43,008 nt of DNA. Origin: Treponema sp. J25 (GTDB lineage Bacteria; Spirochaetota; Spirochaetia; Treponematales; Breznakiellaceae). The notes below the pieces were generated by a model. It worked only from the letters and a program-made list of their open reading frames with translations. It was not told where the DNA came from and made no database searches. The DNA is taken from assembly GCF_004343725.1 (NCBI RefSeq), contig NZ_PTQW01000024.1:1-43008 (forward strand). Reading direction: 5' to 3'. A program made the translations under genes and the position numbers. Below are positions 1 through 7,651 of this stretch, in pieces; the stretch's first letter is position 1, and each line of letters starts with the position of its first letter.

Positions 1-87
1 CCTATTCTATCCCTATCCGTTGGATCGGGGTAGGCCCAGGGGGGTACCATGTCTCTTAACACACCATGAATTATCCAGAAAAAGAAC

Positions 88-117
88 TTGACAGCTTTAA
101 AAATCGGCTGATATACT
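88..117 (+). promoter_or_regulatory. Strong sigma-70 promoter of the porin gene
   Basis: A perfect TTGACA -35 (88-93) and TATACT -10 (112-117) are separated by 18 bases. The transcript would start near 123-125, about 65 bases before the porin start codon. This fits a highly expressed outer-membrane protein. Confidence 0.75.
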
Positions 118-122
118 AGGAA

Positions 123-165
123 CAAGATAAAGGGGAACCTGGCAATCGTAGATTGCTCCCCCTTG
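123..165 (+). other. 5'-terminal mRNA hairpin of the porin transcript
   Basis: CAAG (123-126) can pair with CTTG (162-165), GGGG (132-135) with CCCC (158-161), and GCAATC (142-147) with GATTGC (151-156) around a GTA loop. The hairpin starts at the predicted +1 and ends just before the Shine-Dalgarno sequence AAGGAGGA (173-180), which stays unpaired. Inference: a 5' stabiliser of an abundant mRNA; a regulatory role is possible but not shown. Confidence 0.5.
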
Positions 166-188
166 TCATTTTAAGGAGGATTCTTAAC

Positions 189-1199
189 ATGAAGAAGGCT
201 CTTGTATTTCTCCTTGTGCTGTCCCTGGTGGGAACCATGGCGTTTGCTGAGATCACCGTCGGCGGCTGGGGACGGATCGATTTTATTACGGGGTCCAACA
301 CCACCAATGACACCGTAGTAATGTATAGCGGTCCCAGTTGGGCAAGTGGAGCCCGGGTTGGTATTAACTTCGCGGGCAAGTCCGACAACATGGGCTTTAA
401 CCTGAACATCGATTCGAATGGTGGTAATACCCTTGGTGTTGGTGATCAGGCCAAGATCTGGGCAAAGATCAATGACATGCTCACCATTGAACTCGGGAAA
501 GTCCAGGGGGATAAGCTCCGGGGTAAGCTCGGCGGGCACCAGCTTATTGGTTCTGCGGGTGATGAAGATGCGATTTTCAAGCGCTTCTATCCTACGATGG
601 GAACCCTTATTAACCTGACCCCTGTGGAAGGCCTTTATATAGGAGCTGCCCTTGATCCCAATACCAAGGATGAAGATAAAACCGCCGAAGTGGTTATGAA
701 GAACGTCCAGGCCGGTGCGGGCTACACCATTCCGGATGTGGGGCTTGCCCGGGTACAGTACCTTGGTTCCGATAATGATGATGCTCGCTTTGTGCAGGTT
801 GCGTTCCAGCTGACCGCTGTTAAAAACCTCAATGCGGATGTGGGTGCTAAGTTTGCCCTTGGTAAGGCCCAGCACAGCGCTTCCGGTGCGGTAAGCTACA
901 GCGCCGATGCCCTTGGGGTTATGGGCCGCTTCTTCACCGCCTTTGGAAACAGCCAGGATACGGACCTTGATTTCTCTGCCCAGCTTACCTACAAGCTGAC
1001 CGACCCCTACTCTATCGGGGCTGAATTCGGCTTCTTTAACGCCCTCGTGGAAGCAAGCCGCGAGATCCAGGGTGGTGCCTATCTCCGGCTGAGCTATGGC
1101 AATGGGTATGTCCGAGCTGGTTTCCAGGGAACCCAGGGGCTTGCCAGTGGTTCCAAGTTTGACTGGGCTGTCCCCGTTCGGCTTGAATACTGGTTCTAA
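189..1199 (+). CDS. Outer-membrane beta-barrel porin (Treponema type)
   Basis: This encodes a 336-residue exported protein, probably a beta-barrel porin of the spirochaete outer membrane. The start at 189 is chosen because AAGGAGGA (173-180) lies 8 bases upstream and because a classic signal peptide begins there (MKKALVFLLVLSLVG, then TMAFA before EITVGGWGRI). The mature part is rich in alternating polar/hydrophobic strands with Gly, Asn and Asp turns. It ends in LEYWF, the terminal aromatic residue expected of a barrel recognised by the BAM machinery. The gene is monocistronic, with its own strong promoter and terminator. Substrate specificity cannot be read from the sequence. The fold and location are fairly secure; the exact family name is from memory of similar Treponema proteins. 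Confidence 0.8.
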   Translation: MKKALVFLLVLSLVGTMAFAEITVGGWGRIDFITGSNTTNDTVVMYSGPSWASGARVGINFAGKSDNMGFNLNIDSNGGNTLGVGDQAKIWAKINDMLTIELGKVQGDKLRGKLGGHQLIGSAGDEDAIFKRFYPTMGTLINLTPVEGLYIGAALDPNTKDEDKTAEVVMKNVQAGAGYTIPDVGLARVQYLGSDNDDARFVQVAFQLTAVKNLNADVGAKFALGKAQHSASGAVSYSADALGVMGRFFTAFGNSQDTDLDFSAQLTYKLTDPYSIGAEFGFFNALVEASREIQGGAYLRLSYGNGYVRAGFQGTQGLASGSKFDWAVPVRLEYWF

Positions 1200-1220
1200 G
1201 GTAAACGCCTAATAAGTAAA

Positions 1221-1247
1221 AAGGGCCCCTCCGGGGGCCCTTTTTTT
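1221..1247 (+). terminator. Rho-independent terminator of the porin gene
   Basis: GGGCCCC and GGGGCCC arms around a TCC loop are followed by seven T (1241-1247). An almost identical terminator occurs at 2034-2056, and each is followed by a copy of the same 56-bp repeat. Confidence 0.85.
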
Positions 1248-1269
1248 ATGTGTGTGTGTTATGTGTATG

Positions 1270-1325
1270 GGGCTGTGCAGCCTGAGCTGGCAGGGGCCCG
1301 CAGTGCCCCCGGGCGGGGAAAGGGG
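1270..1325. repeat. 56-bp direct repeat, copy 1
   Basis: Bases 1270-1325 are identical to 2066-2121. The unit begins GGGCTGTGCAGCC, ends GGGCGGGGAAAGGGG, and contains a small inverted repeat (GCCCG...CGGGC). Both copies follow a near-identical GC-rich terminator, so the duplicated block is terminator plus repeat. The two copies bracket the DUF4160/DUF2442 gene pair. The repeat does not show integron attC core sites (no GTTRRRY/RYYYAAC pair seen). Confidence 0.9.
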
Positions 1326-1433
1326 GGAAGCTAATGGTGCGGGGGAGAGAGGGCTTTCTATGGTAATGATGAGGCAAACTATACAAAATCTAAAAGAAAG
1401 AAGTATACTAAAAAAGTAATAGGTATGCGAAAA

Positions 1434-1694
1434 ATGCCCCTTATAAGTGAATTTTATGGTATCAAGATTTATATGTATTGGAATGACCATGTCCCGCCTC
1501 ATTTTCATGCGGAGTATAATGGATTCCATATTATGGTTCATATTCTGGAGGGAAGTGTATTAAAAGGGGTTTTCCCATTAAAACAACTTCAGCTGGTGGA
1601 AAAATGGGTAACGTTGCATAGGGGAGAACTACTTAATAACTGGAATCGGGCAAAAGAAAACAGGGAGATCCTTCATATTTTACCTTTAGAATAG
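1434..1694 (+). CDS. DUF4160 family protein (TA-like partner)
   Basis: A small protein of 86 residues. The sequence MPLISEFYGIKIYMYWNDH, followed by a PPHFHAEY motif, a V-L-x-G segment and LHRGELLNNWNRA, is the typical DUF4160 pattern. Start at 1434 (MPLIS) fits the family; an in-frame ATG at 1425 would add three residues. An AGG at 1421-1423 is a weak ribosome site. A TATACT box lies at 1404-1409 inside the palindrome AGTATACT. DUF4160 genes are commonly found directly before a DUF2442 gene, as here (11-base gap), and the pair is often suspected to be a toxin-antitoxin-like module. No biochemical function is established. The gene is AT-richer than the porin, which suggests transfer. Confidence 0.8.
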   Translation: MPLISEFYGIKIYMYWNDHVPPHFHAEYNGFHIMVHILEGSVLKGVFPLKQLQLVEKWVTLHRGELLNNWNRAKENREILHILPLE

Positions 1695-1705
1695 GGGGAA
1701 CGGAT

Positions 1706-1990
1706 ATGATACAGGTGATTCAGGTGCTTCCTCAGGATAATTATGATGTGGTTATATACTTTAATAATGGGGTTATAAAAAAATATAATGTGGGTCATCT
1801 GGTAGGGAAAGGGGTTTTTAAAGTTTTGGAGGACAAGAAATTTTATCGAGAAAATTGTACTGTTTTGAATCATACCCTTGCGTGGACCCTGGATGGTTCA
1901 TATGACCCGGAACATTGTATCGATCTGGACCCGCTTGTGTTGTATCAAGAGGGGGTGGTGATTCAGGACCCCCTGGAAGTACGGGCATAA
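1706..1990 (+). CDS. DUF2442 family protein (TA-like partner)
   Basis: A 94-residue acidic protein with the DUF2442 layout: a V-x-x-LPQDNYDVVIYFNNG strand pair, then a KGVFKVLEDKKFY segment and a final ALAWTLDG..DPEHCIDLDP block. It is preceded by a good ribosome site (AGGGGGAA) and lies 11 bases after the DUF4160 gene, so the two are co-transcribed. In other genomes this pair is recurrent and mobile. Which partner, if either, is toxic is not known. It is followed by a strong terminator and by the second copy of the 56-bp repeat. Confidence 0.8.
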   Translation: MIQVIQVLPQDNYDVVIYFNNGVIKKYNVGHLVGKGVFKVLEDKKFYRENCTVLNHTLAWTLDGSYDPEHCIDLDPLVLYQEGVVIQDPLEVRA

Positions 1991-2033
1991 AGAAAAATCT
2001 CGTTGGAAATGTTAGCCATGTTCCTATGGGAGA

Positions 2034-2056
2034 GGGCCCCTTCGGGGGCCCTTTTT
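2034..2056 (+). terminator. Rho-independent terminator after the DUF4160/DUF2442 pair
   Basis: GGGCCCC (2034-2040) pairs with GGGGCCC (2044-2050) around TTC, followed by six T. It is a near copy of the porin terminator at 1221-1247. Confidence 0.85.
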
Positions 2057-2065
2057 TATGGGGGT

Positions 2066-2121
2066 GGGCTGTGCAGCCTGAGCTGGCAGGGGCCCGCAGT
2101 GCCCCCGGGCGGGGAAAGGGG
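2066..2121. repeat. 56-bp direct repeat, copy 2
   Basis: Identical over 56 bases to 1270-1325 (offset 796). With the preceding terminator it forms the right boundary of the DUF4160/DUF2442 cassette. Confidence 0.9.
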
Positions 2122-2188
2122 CCGGTATACCTGTGGGGATAGCCCAAAGAGAAGATTGTTCCTTACTATATCAAAAAATAATCTTATC

Positions 2189-2221
2189 TGTACATATACG
2201 TAGTTTTTTGGTATATTATAC
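2189..2221 (+). promoter_or_regulatory. Promoter and candidate operator of the antitoxin-toxin operon
   Basis: TGTACA (2189-2194) and TATATT (2212-2217) are spaced by 17 bases. The -10 box is embedded in a perfect 11-base palindrome, GTATATTATAC (2211-2221). That is a plausible autoregulatory operator, as expected for a toxin-antitoxin operon. The operator role is inference. Confidence 0.5.
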
Positions 2222-2235
2222 GGGTGAGGTGTTGT

Positions 2236-2490
2236 ATGCGGGGTAAGCTTACGTTAACAATGGATAGTTCGGTTGTTACAGAAGCAAAGAAGCTTGCCTA
2301 TCAGAAGGAGGCAAGTCTTTCTCGTATTGTGGAAGACTATCTGCGTACCATAGTACATCTTCATGGAGGATATCCAGGGGTAACCTCGATTACGGCTCCC
2401 ATAACCGAGGGGCTTGTTGGTATGTTTCCTGATGATGGCAAAGAGTATAGAGAACAATTAGAAGAAGCCTTATCTGAGAAATTTTTATGA
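2236..2490 (+). CDS. DUF6364/RHH-like antitoxin
   Basis: An 84-residue protein starting MRGKLTLTMDSSVVTEAKKLA, followed by SLSRIVEDYLRTI. This is the short beta-strand plus two helices of DUF6364/ribbon-helix-helix antitoxins, which bind DNA as dimers and neutralise PIN-domain toxins through their C-terminal tail. The start at 2236 follows GAGGTG (2226-2231); a GTG at 2224 is the alternative. The stop codon overlaps the start of the PIN gene (ATGA at 2487-2490), the usual translationally coupled arrangement. The antitoxin frame is intact even though its toxin gene is broken. Confidence 0.75.
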   Translation: MRGKLTLTMDSSVVTEAKKLAYQKEASLSRIVEDYLRTIVHLHGGYPGVTSITAPITEGLVGMFPDDGKEYREQLEEALSEKFL

Positions 2491-2911
2491 TCCGGAGAAT
2501 CCTGGTTGATACGGACCTGCTCCTTGATGTGGCCTTTGCCCGCGTTCCCTTTGTTGAGGCAAGCAAACTGGTATTAGCCTCCTGGAAAATTACAAAGCCC
2601 TTGGTTTTGTAACCTCTAATGAAATTACCAATCTTTATTATGTATTAAGAAAGGCCGGTGGCGATAGAAAGGCAAGGAAGTTTATATCGGAAATCATAAA
2701 GTATCTTACCGTTATTTCTGTTGAACAGGCGGATGTCGTCGATGCTTTAGCCTCTAGTTTTAATGACTTTGAAGATGCCCTTCAATATTTTGCGGCGGTA
2801 CGAAACCAATGCGACGGTATTGTAACAAGAAACACCAGTGACTATGTAGAAGCTAAATTGCCCGTGTATTCACCGATAGAATTTATCGCCCTCTATAAGG
2901 ATCTATGGTAA
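2487..2911 (+). pseudogene. PIN-domain ribonuclease toxin (VapC-like), frameshifted
   Basis: From the ATG at 2487 the frame reads MIRRILVDTDLLLDVAFARVP and on to KLVLA, then shifts near 2577-2583 and hits a stop soon after. In the next frame it resumes as LENYKALGFVTSNEITNLYY and runs through FNDFEDALQYFAA and CDGIVTRNTSDY to TAA at 2909-2911. Restoring one base in the GCC-TCC run gives a 141-residue PIN domain with the expected acidic residues: Asp in VDTD, Glu in SNEITN, Asp in DFEDA and Asp/Asn in TRNTSDY. PIN toxins cleave RNA. The lesion is one missing base, so it is recent or a sequencing error. Everything else is well preserved. Confidence 0.85.
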
Positions 2912-2944
2912 GCGGATCCCCCGTCTCTGGGGAGCGCTTTTCTT
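2911..2944 (+). terminator. Terminator after the PIN toxin remnant
   Basis: AGCG...TCCCC can pair with GGGGA...CGCT around CGTCTC (with small bulges), followed by TTTTCTTTTTC. Confidence 0.6.
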
Positions 2945-2992
2945 TTTCTCTGTTTTTCTCACTGTTGGAGATATTGGAGAAAGTAGAGAAAA

Positions 2993-3023
2993 TTGATATT
3001 TTAAAAAAGTGAAAGACTATACT
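2993..3023 (+). promoter_or_regulatory. Possible promoter of the binding-protein/kinase operon
   Basis: TTGATA (2993-2998) and TATACT (3018-3023) with a long, 19-base spacer. The leader would be about 95 bases. The spacing makes this a moderate candidate only. Confidence 0.4.
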
Positions 3024-3127
3024 ATGATTACAGAAGGGTCTGAATTTATCCTGTCGCAGGGCAGGATTTCGGCGATTGGGATTTGGCCCTGCTATCCCTA
3101 TCATACTACAAGGAGCGTATGCCGATA

Positions 3128-4279
3128 ATGAAAAAAGAAAAGTGCGGGTACCATCAAAAAGTCGTTCGTTTTTTTCTGTACCTGGGATTGGGGGGTATCA
3201 TACTCCTTTTGGTTGGTTGTGGGCTCCGAACGGTAAAGATTGGCTTTATCGGGGGCCTTTCGGGGTATTATGCGGACCTGGGTATTGCAGGCCGCAATGG
3301 GCTTCGGCTTGCCCTGGAGGAGGCAAACAAGAACAAAGAAATGGCCGGTGTTGTTTTTCAACTTATCGCAGAGGATGACAGGCAGGATCCAGAAGAAGCC
3401 CGTCGGACCTATAAGAGGCTGGTAGCCTCCCATGTGGTGGCTATTGTGGGGCCCATGACGAGCAGTATGGCCATGGCTATTGTGCCCGAGGCAAATGGGG
3501 GGACAATTCCTCTGATAAGTCCCACCGTGAGCACCCCTGACCTGAGCGGTAAAGATGATATGTTCTTGCGGGTGGTGGCCCCCAGTACCCAGGAGGCCCA
3601 GGCCCTTGCCTCTCTTGCGGTAGAGGAGGGCTACCACCGGGCCCTTGTGGTGTTTGATGCTTCGAATGAGGCCTTTTCAGGTACCATAGTCCGTAATTTT
3701 ATAAGAACCTATGAAGAAGGATGTAAAGAAAAGAACGAATCTGCCCGGGTGGAGTCGCTCCGATATGTCCCAAGGGAAGAAAAGTCCCATCAATCGATAG
3801 TGGAAGCGGCCCGGCAGCATCGACCAGAGGTAATCCTTCTCATAACTACCAGTATTGATACAGCCCTCCTGGCCCAGCACCTGCGAAGGGCTGGCCTGGC
3901 CGTGCCTTTGTTGGGAACCGGGTGGGGGATGAGCCAGGCCCTTATCGAAAATGGTGGAGCCGCCGTCGAAGGAATGCGCTTTTGTGTCCCCTTTAATCCG
4001 CTTGCGACAAATCCGGAATGGCTTACTTTTAAAGAACGCTATCTAGAAACATATGGAGTTTCGCCGGATTTTGCCGCTTCTCAAGGGTACCTGGCGGGGC
4101 GGATCCTGGTGGAGGCCCTGAAACGGGGAAGTGCCCGTCACATAAAAGAAAATATTCTACAGATAAAAGAATTTCAGGGACCCCAGGGAAAAATTTCCTT
4201 TGATCCCTATGGGGACCCGGTGACGGAATTGCATATTCTGGAAGTACGGAATGGACAATTTGTCACTTCTAAAAGATAA
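3128..4279 (+). CDS. LivJ-like periplasmic-binding lipoprotein (type I, Peripla_BP_6)
   Basis: A lipoprotein of about 383 residues. A basic N-terminus (MKKEKCGYHQK) is followed by a hydrophobic stretch and the lipobox LVGC. The mature protein matches the branched-chain amino-acid binding fold: VKIGFIGGLSGYYADLG, NGLRLALEEANK, the AIVGPMTSSMA segment, PLISPTVSTPDLS and a C-terminal QGPQGKISFDPYGD. Family members bind small ligands in the periplasm. No permease or ATPase genes lie nearby; the next gene, 15 bases on, is a sensor kinase. This suggests ligand sensing rather than transport (inference). AAGGAG at 3110-3115 is 12 bases from ATG 3128 and 3 from ATG 3119, so the start is uncertain by three residues. 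Confidence 0.8.
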   Translation: MKKEKCGYHQKVVRFFLYLGLGGIILLLVGCGLRTVKIGFIGGLSGYYADLGIAGRNGLRLALEEANKNKEMAGVVFQLIAEDDRQDPEEARRTYKRLVASHVVAIVGPMTSSMAMAIVPEANGGTIPLISPTVSTPDLSGKDDMFLRVVAPSTQEAQALASLAVEEGYHRALVVFDASNEAFSGTIVRNFIRTYEEGCKEKNESARVESLRYVPREEKSHQSIVEAARQHRPEVILLITTSIDTALLAQHLRRAGLAVPLLGTGWGMSQALIENGGAAVEGMRFCVPFNPLATNPEWLTFKERYLETYGVSPDFAASQGYLAGRILVEALKRGSARHIKENILQIKEFQGPQGKISFDPYGDPVTELHILEVRNGQFVTSKR

Positions 4280-4294
4280 TATGAGAAGAGAAAC

Positions 4295-5977
4295 ATGACC
4301 GCATCCTTTCGTAAAACCCTGGTTTTTTTATTTGCCCTGGTAATCATTGTGCCCCTTGTCAGTATTTCGGTGGCAGTGTTGGTGTCCATAAATCGAGGAA
4401 TTCAGAAAACGGTTCTGCAAAAAAACGAGGTTATCGTCGCAAGTGTGGCGGTTATGATGGAACAATCGATTCAAGATGCGGGCCGTTTCTTGTACCATAC
4501 CTTTTTGGGGCGGTTGCCTACCCTGGAAGAAGGCCAGTGTGCCATTCTCGAAGCAAGTCTCATCGGCAGTGGTATTTTTGAAAGCGCCTTTTTCCTGGAT
4601 GAGGGGGGAACGGTGCGGGTGGCGGTTCCCCATGAAAGAAGGTACGAGGGTTTTGACTTTTCCTCCCAACCCTATTTTAGCCAGGCCCTGGGCCGAAAGA
4701 ATGGGGTACCAGTGTTTTCCCGGACCTTTATTTCTCCCATCACCGGCGATCCTTCCCTCGTTATCGCATTCCGGGTCACCGGAGGGGTGATCGCGGGGTA
4801 TCTTAACCTGGGCTGGCTTTCCAAGCTCCCCGCGGCGATGGTGCAGGATAGGGTGTACCTTTCCCTGGTGGACCGTTACGGTAATGTGATTGCCGATCAG
4901 GATGAGCGGCTTGTGACACAACAGTTTTCTATCGCCGATACGGATCTTTTTTCCTGGGCTCAGCGGGAACGAAAAGGGACCTATCGTCATACCTTTTTGG
5001 GAACCGAAATCATCAGTTCGGTCCGCTTTATTCCCGGACCCGACTGGTTTGTTATTATCTCCGAATCGGTTCGCCATGCCTTTGCTACCCAATTCCAGGT
5101 CTTATTTATTACCCTTGTAGGATTACTGCTGGCCCTGGTTTTTGCGACTATCACCGGTGCTTTTTTAGGTCGGAAGCTGCTCCATTCTATTTCTCTTCTG
5201 GAAAAGGAAACCCGTCAGGTCCAGGAGGGAACCTACCGGCAAATTATGCATCCCACCCCCTTTAAAGAATTAAATAGCTTTATAGAAAGCTTTAATATCA
5301 TGTCCCGGAAAGTCGAGGAACGGGAGCAACAATACGCCGCGGCGAATCGGGCCCTGGAGCAATCCCTGCGGGAAAAGGAAATACTACTCCGGGAGATTCA
5401 CCACCGGGTAAAAAATAACATGCAGATTATCTCGAGCCTTCTTAATTTACAGATTGATAGCCTCGTGGCCCCCGAAGATGCGGCCCTTATCGAAGAAAGT
5501 ACCCTCCGGATTCAAACCATGGCCCTGGTTCATGAAAAGATCTACCAATCTAGTTCGCTGGAATTTATTTCCCTTAAAAATTATCTTACCGATTTGCTTG
5601 AATACCTGGTAGCATCCCATGCTTCGAAAATGATAGAGGTACAGATTGAAGGGGATGACTGCGAGCTTGATATGGTTCGGGCCATCCCCTGTGCCCTGGC
5701 GGTTTTTGAAGCAACCATGAACGCGGTAAAATACGGCGCTTCCCCGGGAAGGACCGGCATGATACGGGTCCTGCTTTCCCGTCAGAACCCATCATTTGTA
5801 ATCCAGATTCGAGACAACGGCCCGGGATTCCCCGAGGACTTTTCTCCCCAGACAAAGGGGGGCCTCGGTTTTACTCTGATGAAGGGCCTTATGGAACAAC
5901 TCAAGGGCCAGTTCCAGTGGTATACCGATAACGGGGCGGTCGTAGAATTTTCTTTCCCATTGTCGAGTTCCCCCTGA
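4295..5977 (+). CDS. Membrane sensor histidine kinase (Cache-HAMP-HisKA_2-HATPase)
   Basis: A 560-residue kinase. Order: membrane segment about 9-32, extracytoplasmic Cache-like sensor about 35-265 ([21 protein letters not shown], then a [12 protein letters not shown] strand), second membrane segment 267-291, HAMP linker about 292-345, HisKA_2 dimerisation helix with phospho-acceptor His369/370 in [12 protein letters not shown], and an ATPase domain about 450-556. ATP-site motifs are the N box [17 protein letters not shown] and GGLGFTLM. It follows the binding lipoprotein by 15 bases, so the lipoprotein may present a ligand to the Cache domain. No response regulator is adjacent, so its partner lies elsewhere. 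Function is sure at the level of kinase; the stimulus is unknown. Confidence 0.88.
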   Translation: MTASFRKTLVFLFALVIIVPLVSISVAVLVSINRGIQKTVLQKNEVIVASVAVMMEQSIQDAGRFLYHTFLGRLPTLEEGQCAILEASLIGSGIFESAFFLDEGGTVRVAVPHERRYEGFDFSSQPYFSQALGRKNGVPVFSRTFISPITGDPSLVIAFRVTGGVIAGYLNLGWLSKLPAAMVQDRVYLSLVDRYGNVIADQDERLVTQQFSIADTDLFSWAQRERKGTYRHTFLGTEIISSVRFIPGPDWFVIISESVRHAFATQFQVLFITLVGLLLALVFATITGAFLGRKLLHSISLLEKETRQVQEGTYRQIMHPTPFKELNSFIESFNIMSRKVEEREQQYAAANRALEQSLREKEILLREIHHRVKNNMQIISSLLNLQIDSLVAPEDAALIEESTLRIQTMALVHEKIYQSSSLEFISLKNYLTDLLEYLVASHASKMIEVQIEGDDCELDMVRAIPCALAVFEATMNAVKYGASPGRTGMIRVLLSRQNPSFVIQIRDNGPGFPEDFSPQTKGGLGFTLMKGLMEQLKGQFQWYTDNGAVVEFSFPLSSSP

Positions 5978-5988
5978 TTCGGTATAAT
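5960..5988 (+). promoter_or_regulatory. Promoter of lysK with almost no leader
   Basis: A perfect TATAAT (5983-5988) is preceded at 17 bases by TTGTCG (5960-5965). The start codon of lysK begins only 9 bases after the -10 box and no Shine-Dalgarno sequence is present, so transcription should start at or within 3 bases of the ATG. The -35 lies inside the end of the kinase gene. Confidence 0.6.
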
Positions 5989-5997
5989 CCCCCTGTT

Positions 5998-7584
5998 ATG
6001 GATAGACTCAGCGTGCATTGGGCGGATCAAACCGCAGAAAAGATTATTCGAGAAAAGGGCGAAAAAGAGCTCTATACCTGTGCTTCCGGGATAACCCCTT
6101 CGGGAACGGTGCATATCGGAAATTTTCGGGAGATTATTTCGGTGGACCTCGTGGTTCGGGCTTTGCGGGATCGGGGAAAAAAGGTTCGTTTTATATATTC
6201 CTGGGACGATTACGACGTGTTTCGGAAGGTTCCCTTGAATATGCCCCAGCAGGAACTGTTGGCCCAATACCTTCGGTTCCCTATTACTATGGTGCCCGAC
6301 CCCTGGGGACGGGACGAAAGCTATGCTCGTCATCATGAACGGGATGTAGAGTCCATTCTACCTGTGGTGGGAATAGAACCGGAGTACCTGTACCAATCCC
6401 AGCGTTATCGGGCGGGGATGTATGCCGAAGGGATACGGCGAGCCCTGGAGTACCGGGAGACCCTGCGGCAGATTCTGGATAAATATCGGGACGAGGATCA
6501 TAAGATAGAAGGGGAATGGTGGCCCGTGAGCGTGTTCTGCCATTCCTGTAACCGGGATACCACCGAGATAGATGGCTGGGATGGCCAGTGGGGTCTTACC
6601 TATCACTGTACTAGCTGTGGAAATACCGAAACGGTGGATCTCCGCACGGCGAAGGGGGTAAAACTCGGCTGGCGGGTGGACTGGCCCATGCGCTGGGCTT
6701 ACGAAAAGGTGGATTTTGAACCCGCAGGAAAGGACCATCACAGTCAGGGCGGTTCCTTTGATACGGCCAAGCATGTGGTCCAGGATGTGTATGGCTGGCA
6801 GCCACCGGTAACCTTCCGTTATGATTTCATCGGCATTAAGGGTACCCCCGGCAAAATGAGTAGCTCCAAGGGAAAAGTCATTGACCTGTATGATGTGCTT
6901 CGGGTGTATACCCCCGAGGTGACCCGCTACCTCTTTGCGGGGACCCGTCCCAACACGGAGTTTTCTATTTCCTTCGACCTGGATGTGATTAAAATCTACG
7001 AAGACTATGATAGGACCGAGCGAATCGCCTGGGGGGTAGAACAGGCAAAGGACGAAGAAACCTTCTTGAAGGAACGGCGCATTTACGAGCTTTCCCAGGT
7101 ACAGCCCGGCATGCCGCCAATGATGGCCTATCAGGTACCCTTCCGCCATCTCTGTAACCTGCTCCAGATTGCGGATGGGGACATCGAAAAGGTACTCGCC
7201 CGCTTGCCTGACATAAAGCCAGAACAAATCCCCGCCTTCCGGCGCCGCTGTGAATGCGCCTGGTACTGGATTCAGGAATGTGCCCCCGAGGATTTCCGCT
7301 ATCGACTGCGGCCTGCGGGAGAACGGGCGGATCTCAGCCCCGAAGAACTTGCCGCAGTTCGTTCCCTCCGGGACGATGTGGTCCTGCGAATCGAAACCTT
7401 CCCGGATGATAAAACCTGTGGGGAGGCCATTTATGCGGTGGCGGCAAAACACAACATGGATGGGAAAACCCTTTTCCGGGCAGCCTACCAGGCCCTGATA
7501 GGGAAAGACCAGGGCCCGCGGCTTGCAAACTTTCTCAGGACCATCGAAAAAGAACGAATCCTGGAGATCCTAAAGGCCTATTAA
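5998..7584 (+). CDS. lysK: Lysyl-tRNA synthetase, class I
   Basis: A 528-residue enzyme that charges tRNA-Lys with lysine using ATP. It is the class I (archaeal/spirochaetal) form, unrelated to the class II LysS of most bacteria. The HIGH-type motif is HIGN at residues 39-42 in TPSGTVHIGNF, and the KMSKS-type loop is KMSSS at 286-290. A Cys cluster (CHSCN...CTSCGN), probably zinc-binding, lies in the connecting region at about residues 180-205. Length and motif spacing are normal for the family. Class I LysRS is characteristic of spirochaetes and alphaproteobacteria among bacteria. The gene has its own promoter and is predicted to be leaderless. Confidence 0.95.
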   Translation: MDRLSVHWADQTAEKIIREKGEKELYTCASGITPSGTVHIGNFREIISVDLVVRALRDRGKKVRFIYSWDDYDVFRKVPLNMPQQELLAQYLRFPITMVPDPWGRDESYARHHERDVESILPVVGIEPEYLYQSQRYRAGMYAEGIRRALEYRETLRQILDKYRDEDHKIEGEWWPVSVFCHSCNRDTTEIDGWDGQWGLTYHCTSCGNTETVDLRTAKGVKLGWRVDWPMRWAYEKVDFEPAGKDHHSQGGSFDTAKHVVQDVYGWQPPVTFRYDFIGIKGTPGKMSSSKGKVIDLYDVLRVYTPEVTRYLFAGTRPNTEFSISFDLDVIKIYEDYDRTERIAWGVEQAKDEETFLKERRIYELSQVQPGMPPMMAYQVPFRHLCNLLQIADGDIEKVLARLPDIKPEQIPAFRRRCECAWYWIQECAPEDFRYRLRPAGERADLSPEELAAVRSLRDDVVLRIETFPDDKTCGEAIYAVAAKHNMDGKTLFRAAYQALIGKDQGPRLANFLRTIEKERILEILKAY

Positions 7585-7618
7585 AAAGAGCGGGATGTCG
7601 TGCCGGTTGCGCCCCTTG

Positions 7619-7646
7619 ACCTGATCCGCAATGCGGTCGGTTTTTT
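7619..7646 (+). terminator. Terminator of lysK
   Basis: CCGC/GCGG stem around AAT, extended by GA/TC and ACC/GGT with small bulges, and ending in six T (7641-7646). Confidence 0.55.
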
Positions 7647-7651
7647 CTCTG

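Noticed and set aside
171-875. Long antisense open frame across the porin gene
   Set aside because: It mirrors the codon pattern of the porin on the other strand, has no ribosome site and no recognisable protein motif.
1270-2121. 56-bp repeats as integron attC sites (treponemes are known to have an integron)
   Set aside because: No paired RYYYAAC/GTTRRRY core sites at the ends and no long imperfect palindrome spanning the unit. The repeats are identical, whereas attC sites differ.
2487-2911. Programmed frameshifting in the PIN gene
   Set aside because: No slippery heptamer with a downstream structure was seen at 2577-2583. A simple one-base loss explains the break and PIN toxins are not known to be frameshifted.
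6358-7452. 364-codon minus-strand frame inside lysK
   Set aside because: The plus strand encodes an intact class I LysRS with all motifs; the antisense frame is a by-product of its codon bias.
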